From Magnolia sinica (Eukaryota; Streptophyta; Magnoliopsida; Magnoliales; Magnoliaceae): 64,000 nucleotides of DNA. How positions within the stretch are numbered: position 1 is the first letter of the stretch; every line of letters starts with the position of its first letter. The stretch is from assembly GCF_029962835.1 (NCBI RefSeq), contig NC_080588.1, positions 30,055,501 through 30,119,500 on the forward strand, in the 5' to 3' direction. The translations under genes and the position numbers were made by a program. This document shows positions 45,906-58,620 of this stretch, piece by piece. The notes below the pieces were generated by a model. That model was not told the DNA's origin and searched no databases. It was given only the letters and a program-made list of their open reading frames with translations.

Positions 45906-48500
45906 ATATATCTATTATGAACTTAAATAATACCTCTAAACTAACTTTAGAAAGACAAACCACAATAAGAAATGATGTATGAGAAGTAACCATGTCAAAC
46001 ACACCTTTCAGACATTAAAAGAGTGTATGAGATCACCTGGGCACAGTGTTCGTAGTAGACTGCTGAAACAAAAAGCAAATTGGCAAGTATCCAGCCATGA
46101 AAAATAGAAGTAAGAAAAACTCGGCAATTGGAAAACCAAGGCTCCAATGAATGAAAACAGTAGCTTTTCTTTCCAATGTCCAATAATCCTCTACCAATTC
46201 CTAATCTAAGTGTCAAAACCATGAAACTCTCCTTTAAGAAAGAAAATGTTTCCTACTCTCTTCTTCTTTATTTTTTTTTTCTTCGAAATCCTAATGGATA
46301 TTTATGATTTGGAGGGATTTTACTGCAATGCGCATGCTTCATGGAGTTTCAGATCAATCATAAACTAAACTACTTCTAGTAGAATCCCATGCTTCTTTAC
46401 ACTGTCAACCTAAAAACAAAACATCCCATTAAGTATCATTTTAAGAAGGTTTCTAATACATAGAAGAACAAAAAATCAGTAATGGTGTGTTTGGGTGCAC
46501 TAAATATCATTAAATTTCATAATATTTCATTATTAATCAGTCTAGTTTAGTGCAAAACATCAAGAAATTTCATTATATTTGGTGCAACCAAATGCACCCT
46601 AAATATAAACAACTTTTTGGAAAATCAAAAAACAGAAACACTGAATATTTCTCTCTTCTGATTCAAATTCCCAACACAAAACCAAACGGTATTCCAGGTT
46701 ACTTGAATAGCAGCTTCATTCTTACAAGCATCATTGTCAATTACAACCCTGAAAAAACAGAAAAGAAATTAGATAAATTAAAAGAAAAAAATCCAATACC
46801 AAAAGAAAAGCCAAAACAAAAGAAAATAGAGAAAACCACAAACCCAAGCTGATTTCAGGGGGAAAAAACTAGGCATGCTTAAAAGATTAAATTCCCAAAA
46901 AAAAATTCACCTTGGTTGTCATTTGGGGTGCAAGGACGACCTATTTGGCAAGCAATGCATCAATGGAATTCTTTCGTCGATGAACCTGTATCTCTGGACA
47001 AAAAAAATCAAACAGAAAATTGGAATAGAGTAAAAAAGAAGTCTGACATGATGTTTGTAAAATAAGAATTTGATAATGATAATAGTAAGAGCATGACTTC
47101 GATGCGGAGCATGGATAATTGGTAGGAATCTATAAGCATTTCAAATAGCATTCAAATTGTCATTTTGGCATATCACAGTTGGTAGGCTCTTGCAGTTCCC
47201 TACATAGATAAAAGGTAAGTGAAATTGGCATGTAGAAATTAAAACCAGAATCATTTGAAGGTTGAACGTTCACTGCATTTTCATCCCTATGCAACAAACT
47301 ACATGTGTGAGTGTAGAAACATTGGTGTGAGATCGGGGTCTAGGCTGGCTGCACTAAGTGCCCTGGCTGAAGCCAATCCACTCATTGAACGAGCCACATG
47401 CATATGTAAAGTGAGATGTGTTCATATATAAAAGAAAAAGAAAAAGAAAGAGGAAAAAAAAACCTGTACAGTCTAAGGTCAGCCATATATAAAAGAAAGA
47501 AAAAAAAAAAAAACTGACCCAAAACAGGGGATGCACATGGTGTCTTAGGGTGGCTCTCGCTTCATCCTCTTCTTCCTTTTCCACTAAGTTTGGCACTAAC
47601 TTTGGGGAGAGGATTCTTCTTAGGGGCCAGAAATTGCTCCTAGTTGTATTTCATAAAAAAGGTAGTAAAATTTTTGAAGAGCAATAGTATAAAAAGTACT
47701 AGAAACATTGAAGCAAATGAAAATTGAAACACGGGGAAAAATCGCCTGGGGCATGGCTTTAAAAACAGGTCAGCTTGGCAATAACCATACAAAAAAAACT
47801 TGCCTCCTTTTCAGCAGCACCAACTTTACAAGCAGCAATTGACAGAACTAATAGAGCATTTGCACCAAGTTCCCCTGCATCTCGAAATGTTGCAGTCCAG
47901 ATATTATAACTGATAAAGTGGGCATGTAATGAATTTCAATTTACCAAAAAAGAAAAGAAGATTTTCTCTGCATTGGTATATCTATATCATCAAATAGATC
48001 AAGTGGACTGAAGTATATTGAAAGAAGATACACAGACCCAAAAGAGTCAACTTCAGTTTCAAAGCAATTTGCAAATATGCAGATTTTTTATTATTATGAT
48101 AGTTAGCTAGCAGTGGCACCCATTACAAAGTAAAGAAGTGTTGGGCACAGGTGCATGCTTGGTCTAGGGCTGCAACTTGGGTTCAGACCCAAGTTCTGGT
48201 TGGCCTAGCATTGGAAAACACCAACCCAATTTGAAAAGCCCATCATGGACACCTATCACAATAACATGACAACTGATGGTTCCATTAGATTACAGCACTA
48301 AATGTGTAATCTCACGTTAGGCTTAGAGCCATAGGGCCAAAAAATCAAGCTGACCTATTATTCAAGTGGGCCACAATGAAGGAAACTGTTGGGAGAGAGA
48401 CAGGCACCCTTAAATTTGCAGGGCTCACCATGATGATTATTTAAAATCATTAAATAATATATTAGCAACTATGTACTCCAGTGGAGATCATGCCATCCAT
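45906..48500. other. No recognised gene
   Basis: A/T-rich interior of the putative CACTA element with A-runs (46790-46850, 47400-47510). Open frames here are short and lysine- or phenylalanine-rich. At 46480-46600 the phrase GGTGTGTTTGGGTGCACTAAAT..GGTGCAACCAAATGCACCCTAAAT is an inverted pair about 110 bases long that looks like a tiny MITE. Confidence 0.4.
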
Positions 48501-48503
48501 CCA

Positions 48504-48673
48504 CATTGCCACTGTAGTGGAAGAGAATAACTGTAAAATTCTTTGGAAAAAAAAAAAAACTGAATTCCCTGAAATTAGATGAAAATTGGTTTGCTCAAAT
48601 GTACATGACAATGGATGAGAAATTTTACATTCTGAACAATGGCATTAACATTGCCACTGTAGTGGAAGAGAAT
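48504..48673. repeat. 25-bp direct repeat
   Basis: CATTGCCACTGTAGTGGAAG followed by AGAAT occurs at 48504-48528 and 48649-48673 without a mismatch. Similar small copies are CACCTATCACAATAAC at 48250 and 49545, and CCCTCTAAGACTCCC at 49208 and 49324. They suggest local template-switch duplications. Confidence 0.6.
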
Positions 48674-48772
48674 GCCACCATCAACTGATGAGTAAGAAAA
48701 CTTAAACAGGAAGTTAAGAATATAGTAACATGAAATGGCACATAATGTAGTACAGAAAACCAAAACCTTGCA

Positions 48773-49309
48773 TCAGATAGATAACTTATGACAAGAACAT
48801 GTGGATTTGCATACCCAACCAAACATACCATCAGTGCCTTTTCCATTTCTGCTCAAGGTGATCTTCATGATAGAGGGGCCGAAAGCTATTGAATTTTCAA
48901 ACCCAAATCCATCTTTGGATTGGAAATCTGGTCTTGCAATTCTCATTTTCTCATATGGGTTTTCTCTGATACAATTAGTTATCAGAAATCCACTCCAACC
49001 ATTAGATGCCATACAAAAAGTTAGGCTTGATGTCCAAGATATAAGCATTTGTGGACGGCCCGCACTCAATGTGCATGGATGGTCCATCACATTGTAAGAG
49101 TAGCCTGTACTTTGTGTCAGGGTAGTTATACAATGCACTATACCTGATGAGCATCTTTGATCATTTACATCTATAAAAACTCTCATTGTAAGAATTGGTT
49201 CAAGAAAACCCTCTAAGACTCCCACTAGAAAATTTCCTTGGCACATTGCAGACAGCAAAACCCAATGAAAATTTAAGTAAAAAGAGTCAATCTTCCACTC
49301 AATCATCAC
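48773..49309 (-). other. Longest open frame in the CACTA-like interior, unrecognised
   Basis: 178 codons without a stop, from ATG at 49309. It has mixed composition (e.g. MRVFIDVNDQRCSSGIVHC and FENSIAFGPSIMKITLS). It is followed by nothing gene-like, and an overlapping plus-strand frame of 98 codons is equally plausible. It may be a captured gene exon or chance; I do not recognise a family. Confidence 0.2.
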
Positions 49310-50686
49310 AACTCAAATACCCCACCCTCTAAGACTCCCTCTAGAAAGTGGACTTTTTTGGCAGAATTTCATCGAACACCCCACGTGCACACCTAATCAG
49401 TTCACATTTTGCAAAGGACGTTTTTACCTAAAAAAAAAAACCTTCCCCATCACAAAAAAAAAAGGGTAAAGAAGAATAAAATGAAAATATAACGTGAAAG
49501 ATGCATTGTTAGTAGAAAACAGTGTAAGTTCCAAGGCCATCATGAACACCTATCACAATAACTAGACAAAAAATGCACCCATTAGCAACTTTGAAGCATT
49601 AGAAAGGAAACAAAATGAGCATGCACATGCACACAGACATGCAAACAAAATTGGACCATTCAGTACCATTTCTAGAGTTATCATGAACCAAGATTTTGAA
49701 AGTTCTATTTTCTATGCAAGATTTTAGAATACATAGTTGCACCAAGCATCACAATGGCTGGATTTAACATATTGGTCCATCACAATCCTTAGAATGGTGT
49801 TCAACAGCAAAAAGTGTGGTAAGAGAACATACATAGCTCACACACAAACATCTGCATTGAAATTCCACAGAAAATGAAATAACTTCCCTGAATTTGATGT
49901 TGAAAATGCTGGGGAAAAGAAATCACCCGTTGATCATCATCATTTTCTGCCTGTGTTATTCCAAGAAACCTCCAACCTTCAGCATTGTCTGCATTCTTCA
50001 GTACCCCCATGAATAGGGTGACCCTTAGCTATTGGAACAATCAAGTTGGTGGACCCTACTATTGACAGATGACAGTGCAAAAGTCCAGGCCCAGCAGTAT
50101 CACTGTCCTAATCATCCTATAAATGGACCTCTGTGCATGTAACATAAAGTCCTTTTTCATTTCAACCATCCAATTCTCAGACCATAACTGCTATATGGAA
50201 TATGGAAGGCACTGAAACCGTAATTAATTGAAGACATAACAAGGATGAGATCCTGTTTGGCTACCTAAAATATTCCATTAGGATAGCCATGCAGATGGTG
50301 GCACATGTCCATCACTTGTCAACAATCATTGACACCAATTCCAATAAATACAGTATGTTTTCCCCACGCTTTCCATAAATCCAAACTAGGTTTATCAAAA
50401 AGTGATATCTTTTCTCCATATGCTTTCCACAAATCCCAACAGCTCTCCACATTCAACTGAAATTGGTCCTAATATTGGAGGCTGATATCTTTTCCTCACT
50501 GTAGAAGATTACCGGGGAATTGTCTATCAACGGGGGACAACTAATCAGCAGTCTGGTTTACATAACCATGAACCTCTTAAGTGTTAGAATTGAAAAATCA
50601 TGTACACCCTTGCAAAGTTGAGATGTGCACTTGAACACAAATAGAGAACCTCTCCATCTCTAATTCATTTTCTACATGGATTACTT

Positions 50687-50725
50687 TTTCTTCTTCTTCT
50701 TCTTCTTCTTCTTCTTCTTCTTCTT
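50687..50725. repeat. (TTC)n microsatellite
   Basis: Uninterrupted TTC/CTT units, followed by a T-run. Confidence 0.95.
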
Positions 50726-50940
50726 TTAATTTTTAATTTTTTTTTTTATACAGTCAGAATGTGTTCGTGGACCCTACAATTACATGCATTTTTTTAAAAA
50801 AATGATAATAACAAGCATTAAGATCTCAATTTTCCAGAATTCCAAATCAAATACCAAAATCCCTCCAAACATCTCCTAAAAACAAAATCTTGACGAAAAA
50901 AAAAAGATTGAGGAATTGAGAGGAGATCAAAGAAGCCACC

Positions 50941-51113
50941 TCACTCTGTCGGGACCTCAACATCCCCATCAGCGATCTCCTGCTACGGATCTTTTTAGGG
51001 GACAGCCCCAACGACCCGATCTTCGGGGCAAGTGAGCTCGCCGCGCCTACTTCTCCTCCTATGACGCGGACGTACACTTCCACCACCTGAGATGGGTCGA
51101 ACTTCGGAGGCAT
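50941..51113 (-). pseudogene. RPL12: Ribosomal protein L12 (uL11) pseudogene, internally deleted
   Basis: From ATG at 51113 the minus strand reads [17 protein letters not shown] and on to [17 protein letters not shown], nearly the plant 60S ribosomal protein L12 N-terminus. Right after KKI (about 50985), in the next frame, comes [13 protein letters not shown] and a stop at 50941-50943, which is the L12 C-terminus. So the middle of the protein (more than 100 of about 166 residues) is missing. L12 sits at the ribosome stalk base. No intron or promoter is evident. It could be a processed copy or a fragment picked up by the surrounding CACTA-like element. Confidence 0.85.
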
Positions 51114-51256
51114 CCTTCCTTCATCGCCGCTGAATCTTACGGTTTTTGGAGGGGGAGAAATGTCTAAATGAGAGAGATTGAGATATTGGATAGCGAAAAC
51201 GTCCAGGGGAAGTATCTGCACCGTGAATGCGGGAAATCGAGAGGTCAGGCAGCAAA

Positions 51257-51262
<6 letters not shown>

Positions 51263-51294
<32 letters not shown>
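51263..51294. repeat. (GA)n microsatellite
   Basis: Uninterrupted GA units, 32 bases. Confidence 0.95.
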
Positions 51295-51299
<5 letters not shown>

Positions 51300-51654
51300 G
51301 GTTAGGGCGTCTTTGGTGTTCGAAAAAAAAAAAAAATCAAGAAAAAAGAAAAAAAGAAAAAAAGAAGAAGAAAATGGATTCGGTGGGCTGGGGCACAGAT
51401 ATTATTGTGCCGTTGTGGCCATGTGGGATCTACGAAAAATCTCTTAATCAAATCCACTCCGTCCATCTATTTTAAAATATAACAATAGAACAAATTCCTT
51501 AAAATTAAGAAGATCCAAAACTCCGGTGGGACACACCAGAAAAACAGTGAAAATAGTAATGCTGGTTGTTAAAGCAGGTACAAATTTGAAAACGGTTTAG
51601 AACCGTTTTTAAAGGAAAACCATGGACGTTCCAATTCCGCGATTTTGGTGTAGT

Positions 51655-52020
51655 GACATATGAGAAGCCTTCTTGATGGACCATGAGTAGGTCCCATGCT
51701 GCCCACACGGGATAGAGTGTGGACGCCCTCATGAGTTCCACTTTGGGCCGGTTTTCAAAAACGATTTCAGGCCCAGTTGGATTTTTGGACTATGGTTGTC
51801 AAGTGGGCCTGGTAGCCATGAATATTGGAGGATGTGCGGCCTACTTTAATGGCATTTAATCATTATATTGCCTATACACCCTTGTACGTTACTAGCTACC
51901 TAAACCGAACCTATTAATATATTGGGCCAAATGAGCTTAGATGCTGGAATGAAATCATTAATTAGGTTTAATATCATTTTGGAAGCTCATGGACCTGAAT
52001 ACTTGGGCTAAGGTTACGTA

Positions 52021-52022
<2 letters not shown>
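51655..52022. other. GGGCC-type repeat debris
   Basis: Contains GGTCCCATGCTGCCCACACGGG and GGGCCTGGTAGCC, similar in style to the GTGGGGCCCAC family. No gene. Confidence 0.35.

Positions 52023-52079
<57 letters not shown>
52023..52079. repeat. (TA)n microsatellite
   Basis: 57 bases of pure TA. Confidence 0.95.
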
Positions 52080-52082
<3 letters not shown>

Positions 52083-54681
52083 TATGACATTTTACCAGAT
52101 TAGTGAATCAAACTGTTTGTGATTATGGGACAAATGTTGGCTGTTACAACGGAGACATCTGCAAATAAAGGAAGGGTAACCCTTCCATGATTATAAGTCA
52201 TGAGGAAGCCTAGTGAACCTATCCCAGGACCACTGTATTACAAAGACATGATGTGATTAAGTTGTAATGAGCTTGAAGGTTGTATAAACCAGTTGAGGTC
52301 CATCAACGTTCTCATGTGCACAACCATATTTCTTAGTGAGACTTAGAATACAAGATAAATGATATTTTTCATGTGGATAAATAATGTAAGATGTCATTTG
52401 TGGGCCTAGGGTTTCAGTAGTTGGTCCTTGGTGACTAAGGAGTATTTCACGAGAAGCCAAGTGCAACCGAAAACATTCTAGATGTTGCATTAAAGTCTGC
52501 TATTGGCCTAAAACATAAACTCGAAACTCTAAATGAGGGGTAATTAGACCCTATAAGTAGACTTAGGCCAACACCTTATGACTTAATCTATGAGGATCTA
52601 AAACATGGACGGTTCATAAGTGGGAACCAAACCAAAAACATAATAAAGAATCCTTAGGGTCACATCCATAGACCGTCGATGCATTTGAACAAGCCTAGGA
52701 CGGTTAGAATGCCGAATGGCAACCCAAGATAGATCGCTAGGTATTAACATTGAGATGCGTTCCCAGTTGGGAAAGCTATTCATGAATTATTTTTTTTCTT
52801 AATTTATTATGAAGCATAAGTACAAAGCAGTTAAGAAAACCAAGATAGCCATATCAAAGAAGAAAAAGGGAGAACCCCATTGTGTGTATTATATGAGGGA
52901 CACAGAAGGATGCCCTCCTCATACATGTGAGAACATTTTGGTAAGCGGTTCTAAATTCAATATGCATCTTATTTTCTTGATTTAACTATCAGATTTTTAT
53001 AATTGAAAAGTTTTTATTATGACTTCTGTTATTTTTGAAAAGTACTTTATATTTGAAAAGTTTCCTTATTTAGAAAAATGATGCTTTATTTGAAAATTCT
53101 CATAATATGCGAAAGTTGTATTTAAAATTATTGTACCATGAAATTATTTGAAAATTCATCATTCTTAATTTATTTTGGCAAGTTTTTTGTTTTTTTTTTT
53201 TAAACGTGCTATATTTGGAAAGTTGATTTCATGCATGAAAGCACTTGAGTAATGTATTTGAGTGATGGTAAGGATTCTTTGGGTGTTGGTAAGGACGTTG
53301 AGAGTGATATTCAAGACTGATGGCGAGGATTATAAAATGAGTGGCATATTCAAGTTAAATAAACGAGATTACACTGCGGACTGTGTATCTGTTTGAGTGA
53401 ATTTATTTGAGCATATTATTCCTTAGAATTCAGTGTGGCTAGGATGATGGCACCTGTCTATCCAATTAAAAGTGTTGGCTTTATTAAATGATTATGCCTC
53501 ATGTTGGTTATGCTAAGTGATTAGTAAGCCTATGTTAGCTTCGCTAAGTGATTATTTATTGTCATATGATGCCTTCGTTGAGTGATGGTTCATACTGAGT
53601 GAAGTGTGATGTTGAGTGTCTTGAGAGAATTTGACCATTTTGTCCTAATGTTATTTGATAAACCATACTTGGGAATTTATAAATCATTTTTCATTGTTTT
53701 TCTAAATGAATTTTCCATAACTTTTCTATACTTGTCAAATTGATATATTGCCTTGTATATAGAACCCCTTTACTAGGCTATATGCTCATGCTTTCATTGA
53801 TGGAAAAACTGCATACTAAAGAACAAGAGGAAATGCTCAAGAGCTGACCAGACGAGTTTAATAGCATTGACTTTTTATCTTTATGGTTGTGGAATTTTGG
53901 TTTAAAGACATTAAAATTTTTAAGTTATTTTAGTTGTGTGGATGATGATTTGACATTTGGATAACTTATATGAATAATGGGGCGATATTATTTCAGTTGA
54001 TGTGGTTGAATGTAATTATTTGTGGGTTGTACGTTAAATTTTTCTTAACACGATTCACGGCTCCAAACTCGAGGCTAGGGTTAGTGTTGACCATGGTTTT
54101 AGTTTTGGGGTCGTGATGGTAGTACATCTTATTATATATTTTACACATGTCTATATCGAATTCATGACATCCTTAAACCTTATTTTTATTGTACATTCAT
54201 TGTGTATATATTCTATCTCATTGATTTATCTTGTTATATGTAGAGCCATTTTTTTCTTTCCATTCTCGAGTCTGCATTAAACTCATGGTGAATATGATCT
54301 CATTGGCTTCTAGCTCACTCAATTAATAAAATTTTAAGTTTTCAAAATGAAGAATAGCTAGAGGAGAAAGGATATTTGGATGGCTACTTTATTTAGAATT
54401 TAATTGATAGAATTTTCTTTATTTTACAAAGCATTGTAATAAACTCATATTGAAAAATTAGAATGAGAATAGAAGTAATAAGAGGATTAAGTTCTATGAA
54501 TTTAACTCTTAAAGTTTAAATTTAAATTATAATAGTTTGTGGATGATTTAATTATAATGAGGTTTGAATGAATGATGATTTGAATGTTAATGTGGATGTA
54601 ATAATGCATGAGAATTAATTCAAAGCCTAGAACTTGGGATCAAGATCATCGTACTTGGGTTCCGAATTTCAGGGTATGACA
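52080..54681 (-). other. Unassigned A/T-rich DNA, LTR-like end at 54681
   Basis: No gene. The right edge reads on the minus strand TGTCATACCCTGAAATTCGG, which resembles an LTR start. No second LTR, coding domain or opposite end was found. A possible inner segment TTGGTCCTTGGTGACTAAGG (52420) is not diagnostic. Confidence 0.25.
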
Positions 54682-56183
54682 CTAAGTGATGGGCCCATGC
54701 GGCTAATATCACTTTAGTTATACTCGAGATATAAACCAACTCTTATAAATCTATTAAGACTAGACATATTGCTCACCAAGTGATCACTTATTTTTTCAGC
54801 CTTGCTTGTTACTATCTACTCCGTATAGTGAGCATATTATAGCCCTAAGCTGGTAGCCTTAAGCCCTAAAAGGCTAAAGCGATCCTTTTATCGACCAAGG
54901 GCATTGTTGCATAGCATGAGCGTCACATCGTGTATTGCATGATTGCTCACTAATCTTTGCTTTAGGAACGAGAGTTATTTCCCTTGAATGTAATTAAGGG
55001 TAGTGTTGTACCACAATTGGAATGTCCATGAATCCAAAGAAATAAAATAGACATTGATCTCCTTGCTTCTTATCTCTTACATATTGGTGAATACTTCATA
55101 AATGACTGTGAAAAACCCCCAAACCAAGCACCATGCTTATCGCGTACCGATCCTAAAATTGAGTTAACGGCTAGTTTTTTATGACACTTATTATATGCCT
55201 TACCATGGGTGACCCTACTTACAAGAATTACAGCATTGCTTAATAGTGCCCTATCTTTCGCCACACACTCATTAGGATTCAACAATAGTGTCATCTCTAT
55301 TTAGAGTCCCACTCCAAAGAGAGTATCACTTCAATTAAAAAAGAATAATGTCTTAAAAAACTTTCTAAGAGCCTAAACCACTAAAGTATTGGATGTCCTT
55401 ATGAGCAATTTCTAACATTGGATAAATTATACGATTGAAAGTGATGCTTGATCCTGCTTGCTTCGAGGGCAACTAATAGAGTGATGCTTAATTTTGTTCA
55501 TAATGATAGAATAACCTGATCCCATTCTTCGGGACCACCCTAATTAATCCAATGTTTTTCACTTACAATGCCACCTAATCAATGACAATTATAAGCGAAA
55601 GGGGGTAGGATATACATATACTATTGGTAAGAGTGTAAACTGCCATGTACTTTAATTAGAAATGAGGAATGAATATGCCTCATATTGTTAGTGCATTGAT
55701 TTGTGCACCTTATTTGTCAATCATGTGCATCTGTGTGTTAAGGAGTTGGTTGAGCCCTTAAAAGTTGAAGAGCGAAGACACATGAAGACTGGAGCATCAA
55801 GAAAGTGAAGAACAGGTATATTAGGTACCTTGATGACCCTAACCTTAACCCAAAATAACCATTGAATCTTTAGATGGTCCTAACCTTGATAGCTAAATCT
55901 TGTTAATCATCCATTAGAACCTCAATTAGAACATGATGAATAAGGCTAGAAGAAGTTGAAGTATTATAATGTCAGGCATATGTCCTAGCATCTTGCCATT
56001 CCGTAGGATCCCGCGGTCCTCCCGGTCGAATTTTAGCGACCCTCGACCTGTAGATATCGTTTGGGCGCGACCTTAAGTCGTATCTTGTAAACTCGAGTTG
56101 ACTCAACCCGAGATCTATGCCATTGCGACCGCATCGTCACCACGGTTCCAATGCCACATCTCGTGCATCAATGCGACGCTTAA
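54682..56183. other. No recognised feature
   Basis: Mixed-composition DNA with short open frames on both strands. No family motif, RNA gene or repeat pair was recognised. Confidence 0.4.
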
Positions 56184-56611
56184 ATCATAAGATATGGCCC
56201 GCACATTATTATGGTTGTCGACCGCACATTGCAGGACCCACCTATCCCAAATGGCACCATTTTTTAGGCTATCATGAGGGTGATGTCATCACCCCATGCT
56301 TGCTAAGTAATGATGGCCTCTCTTCCCCATGTTCTTACAAATCCATCATTTCCTTACAAGTCATATTCACCTTACAACTAATCATTGCCTAGCTTAGATC
56401 ATAAGATATAGCCCGCACATTATTATGGTTGTCGACCGCACGTTGCAGGACCCACCTATCCCAAATGGCACCATTTTCTAAGCTATCATGAGGGTGATGT
56501 CATCACCCTATGCTTGCTAAGTAATGATGGCCTCTCTTCCCCATGTTCTTACATATCCATCATTTCCTTACAAGTCATATTCACCTTACAACTAATCATT
56601 GCCTAGCTAAG
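56184..56611. repeat. Tandem duplication, 214-bp unit
   Basis: Two adjacent copies (56184-56397 and 56398-56611) of ATCATAAGATAT(G/A)GCCCGC...CTAATCATTGCCTAGCT with only a few differences. Part of the unit (GCAGGACCCACCTATCCC) is of the GGGCCCAC style. Confidence 0.9.
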
Positions 56612-57208
56612 AGAGCTACTTATCTCTCTCTTATCTCTCTCCCTCCCTCTTTCTTCCTCATTTTCTCATCCTCCATTACAACTAGAGAGCTTGGGACGCC
56701 CTAACCCATCTCCATATCCAGCCCTCTTCCACCTATTTTTCCCACCAATCTAACCATCAAAAGCCCATCTCCACCATTAAAAGAGCTTCATAGGAGCATT
56801 GGAGCATAAGGGAAGAAGAAGAAGTTGAAGATCCAAGGTGGGTGCATGTTTAGGACTAGATTTCCCTTCTTCTTTTATGGATCTTTGTCTTTATTGCATA
56901 GGAGCATGTAGGACCCACCAATCAATGGTAGAGATCCTACTTGACCCTTCGGATGTGGCCAACGGCCCATCCTTGTTGCATGCATGATCTATGATGGAGC
57001 CATTCTCCATGGACCCCATCATGATATTTTATTTGAATCCATGCTATTGATGGGTCATCTAGACCCTTAAGTTGTGGTGGGGATGACATCCCCACCTTAG
57101 ATTCTCTTATGTAGGGCCATGGAATGCATAAGACCCATCTTGATGAATGTATGATGTATAATGCATGTATTGAGGGACCCATAGTGGTGGGGCCCTTCCA
57201 TCACATGT

Positions 57209-57214
<6 letters not shown>
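56612..57214. other. Repeat debris with GGACCCACC words
   Basis: A pyrimidine-rich run (TCTCTCTTATCTCTCTCCC, 56615-56660) and several GGACCCA/TGATG pieces (56910-57190). No gene is seen. Confidence 0.4.

Positions 57215-57268
<54 letters not shown>
57215..57268. repeat. (CT)n microsatellite
   Basis: 27 CT units, followed by TTGATCC. Long open frames across it on both strands are artefacts of the repeat. Confidence 0.95.
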
Positions 57269-57270
<2 letters not shown>

Positions 57271-57429
57271 ATCCTTTGCATGATGGCCCACTTGATGCAT
57301 GTTGCTATCCAAACATGGGACGCCCATACATCCAGATTTTTAGGGTCACCTTGCTCCACCTTGCTGACGTCCATCACTGCTAGTATCGTCCAACAAGCCG
57401 GATGAAGAGAAAATACAAATATCAGCTTT

Positions 57430-58150
57430 ATCCAAAGATGGTGGGCCACACGTGTGGACCCACCTTGATTTTTGCGTGGTGACTCCACCATCTAGCAGCA
57501 AGGACGGTGGGTCCCACATGTTATATGTATTGTATCCACCCCCGTCCGTCTGTTTCCCACCATGATGTACATGTGAAATCCACACCGTCCAAGCCATGGG
57601 GCTGCATGATGTATGTGTTTTATCAATGCTAGTCATCAGCAGTGGGGCCTGCCTTAATGGCACGTGGTGTCCACACGTGTGGACCCACCGTGATGTAGAT
57701 GTTATATCTCCACCGTCCATCTGTTGGACGGTGGATTCCACCCTAATGCATGTGGAGTCCACATCGTCTAGCTGATTGGGACGATGGGACCCACCAGATG
57801 TATATGTCTGTCCACACCATCCATCCAGGTCGTGGGGCCTACCGTGACGTATGTATTCTATCTGCGTCGTCCAGCGGCAGTGGGGTCCACCCGATGTGTT
57901 TCATCCCTGTGGTCTAGTGGCAGCAGACCCACTGTGATGTATTTTATCCATGCTGCCCAACAGATGTGGACCCCACCATGATGCATTTTATCCACATCGT
58001 CCAGATCACGTGGGGCCTACCTTGATGATGTGTGGGTTATCCAAACCATCCAGAGGTTTGGGGCGGTGCTGGACGCACCATGATGTACATGTTATATCCA
58101 CGCTGTCCAATCCCTGGACGTGGGCCCACCTTGTTATGCATATAAGATGT
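57430..58150. repeat. Array of GGACCCACC..GATGTA..CCAC..GTCCA units
   Basis: About twelve degenerate copies, each near 55-60 bases, of GTGGGGCC(C)ACCNTGATGTATNT followed by ATCCAC(A/G)C(C/T)GTCCA. The array gives long chance open frames but no protein-like sequence. It looks like an expanded end of the GTGGGGCCCAC family. Confidence 0.75.
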
Positions 58151-58350
58151 CCATTTGTTTTACTGGATCATGGGCTGCCCCATGTGATGAGGCCCAAAGT
58201 GATGTATATGAGGCCCATAAGATGAGGCCCAATGTGATATAAGTGAGGCCCTTGTGGAGGCTCAATATGATGAATATGAGGCCCTTGTGTAAGGCCCATT
58301 GTGGTGCATATGAGGCCTATGAGATTAGGCCCAATTGTGATGTGTGATTC

Positions 58351-58440
<90 letters not shown>

Positions 58441-58620
58441 CCCATCCATCTCCTAGTTAGCATAAGGACCTTGGGCCCCCATTATAGGATAGATTCTAAA
58501 TGAGCCTAGCCTTGGGAGCAATGATGATTAAATGTCCACATTGTAGGAGCAATGGTGCTTAGATGTCCACATTGTGATCCTCCCATTCTCATCTCTCCCT
58601 AGTGGGTTAACCCAAATTTA
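58150..58620. repeat. Relative of the middle part of the solo LTR
   Basis: GAGGCCCA(A/T)(T/A)GTGATGTAT units and the phrase GTGATGTGTGATTCCAC match 13150-13680 (TTGTGTGATTCCACC). Later GATTAAATGTCCACATTGTA parallels GTTAAATGTCTACATTATA at 13763. The copy is diverged, and a TA run is inserted. Confidence 0.55.
58354..58436. repeat. (TA)n microsatellite
   Basis: 83 bases of pure TA inside the LTR-related copy. Confidence 0.95.

Larger units (their letters stand above)
45216..51654. mobile_element. Probable CACTA-type element, 6.4 kb, ends eroded
   Basis: The right end on the minus strand reads CACTACACCAAAATCGCGG, a classic CACTA terminus. The left end reads TTGTGCCAAAATCGTCG, similar after the first bases. 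Inside both ends lie short subterminal palindromes: GGAACGGTTTTAAACCGTTC (45240-45470) and AAACGGTTTAGAACCGTTTT (51581-51602). The first bases of the left end do not match, and I found no 3-bp target duplication, so the two ends could belong to two elements. No transposase was recognised inside; it would be non-autonomous. Confidence 0.45.

Noticed and set aside
55070..55294. 74-codon minus-strand frame with ordinary composition
   Set aside because: No motif, no neighbours, and broken on both sides. Could be a fragment, but there is no positive evidence.
57097..57491. Frames across the CT repeat with long RE or LS runs
   Set aside because: Pure translation of the microsatellite and the GGACCCACC array.
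58168..58449. 93-codon frame with a YI repeat
   Set aside because: Translation of the (TA)n tract inside an LTR-related repeat.
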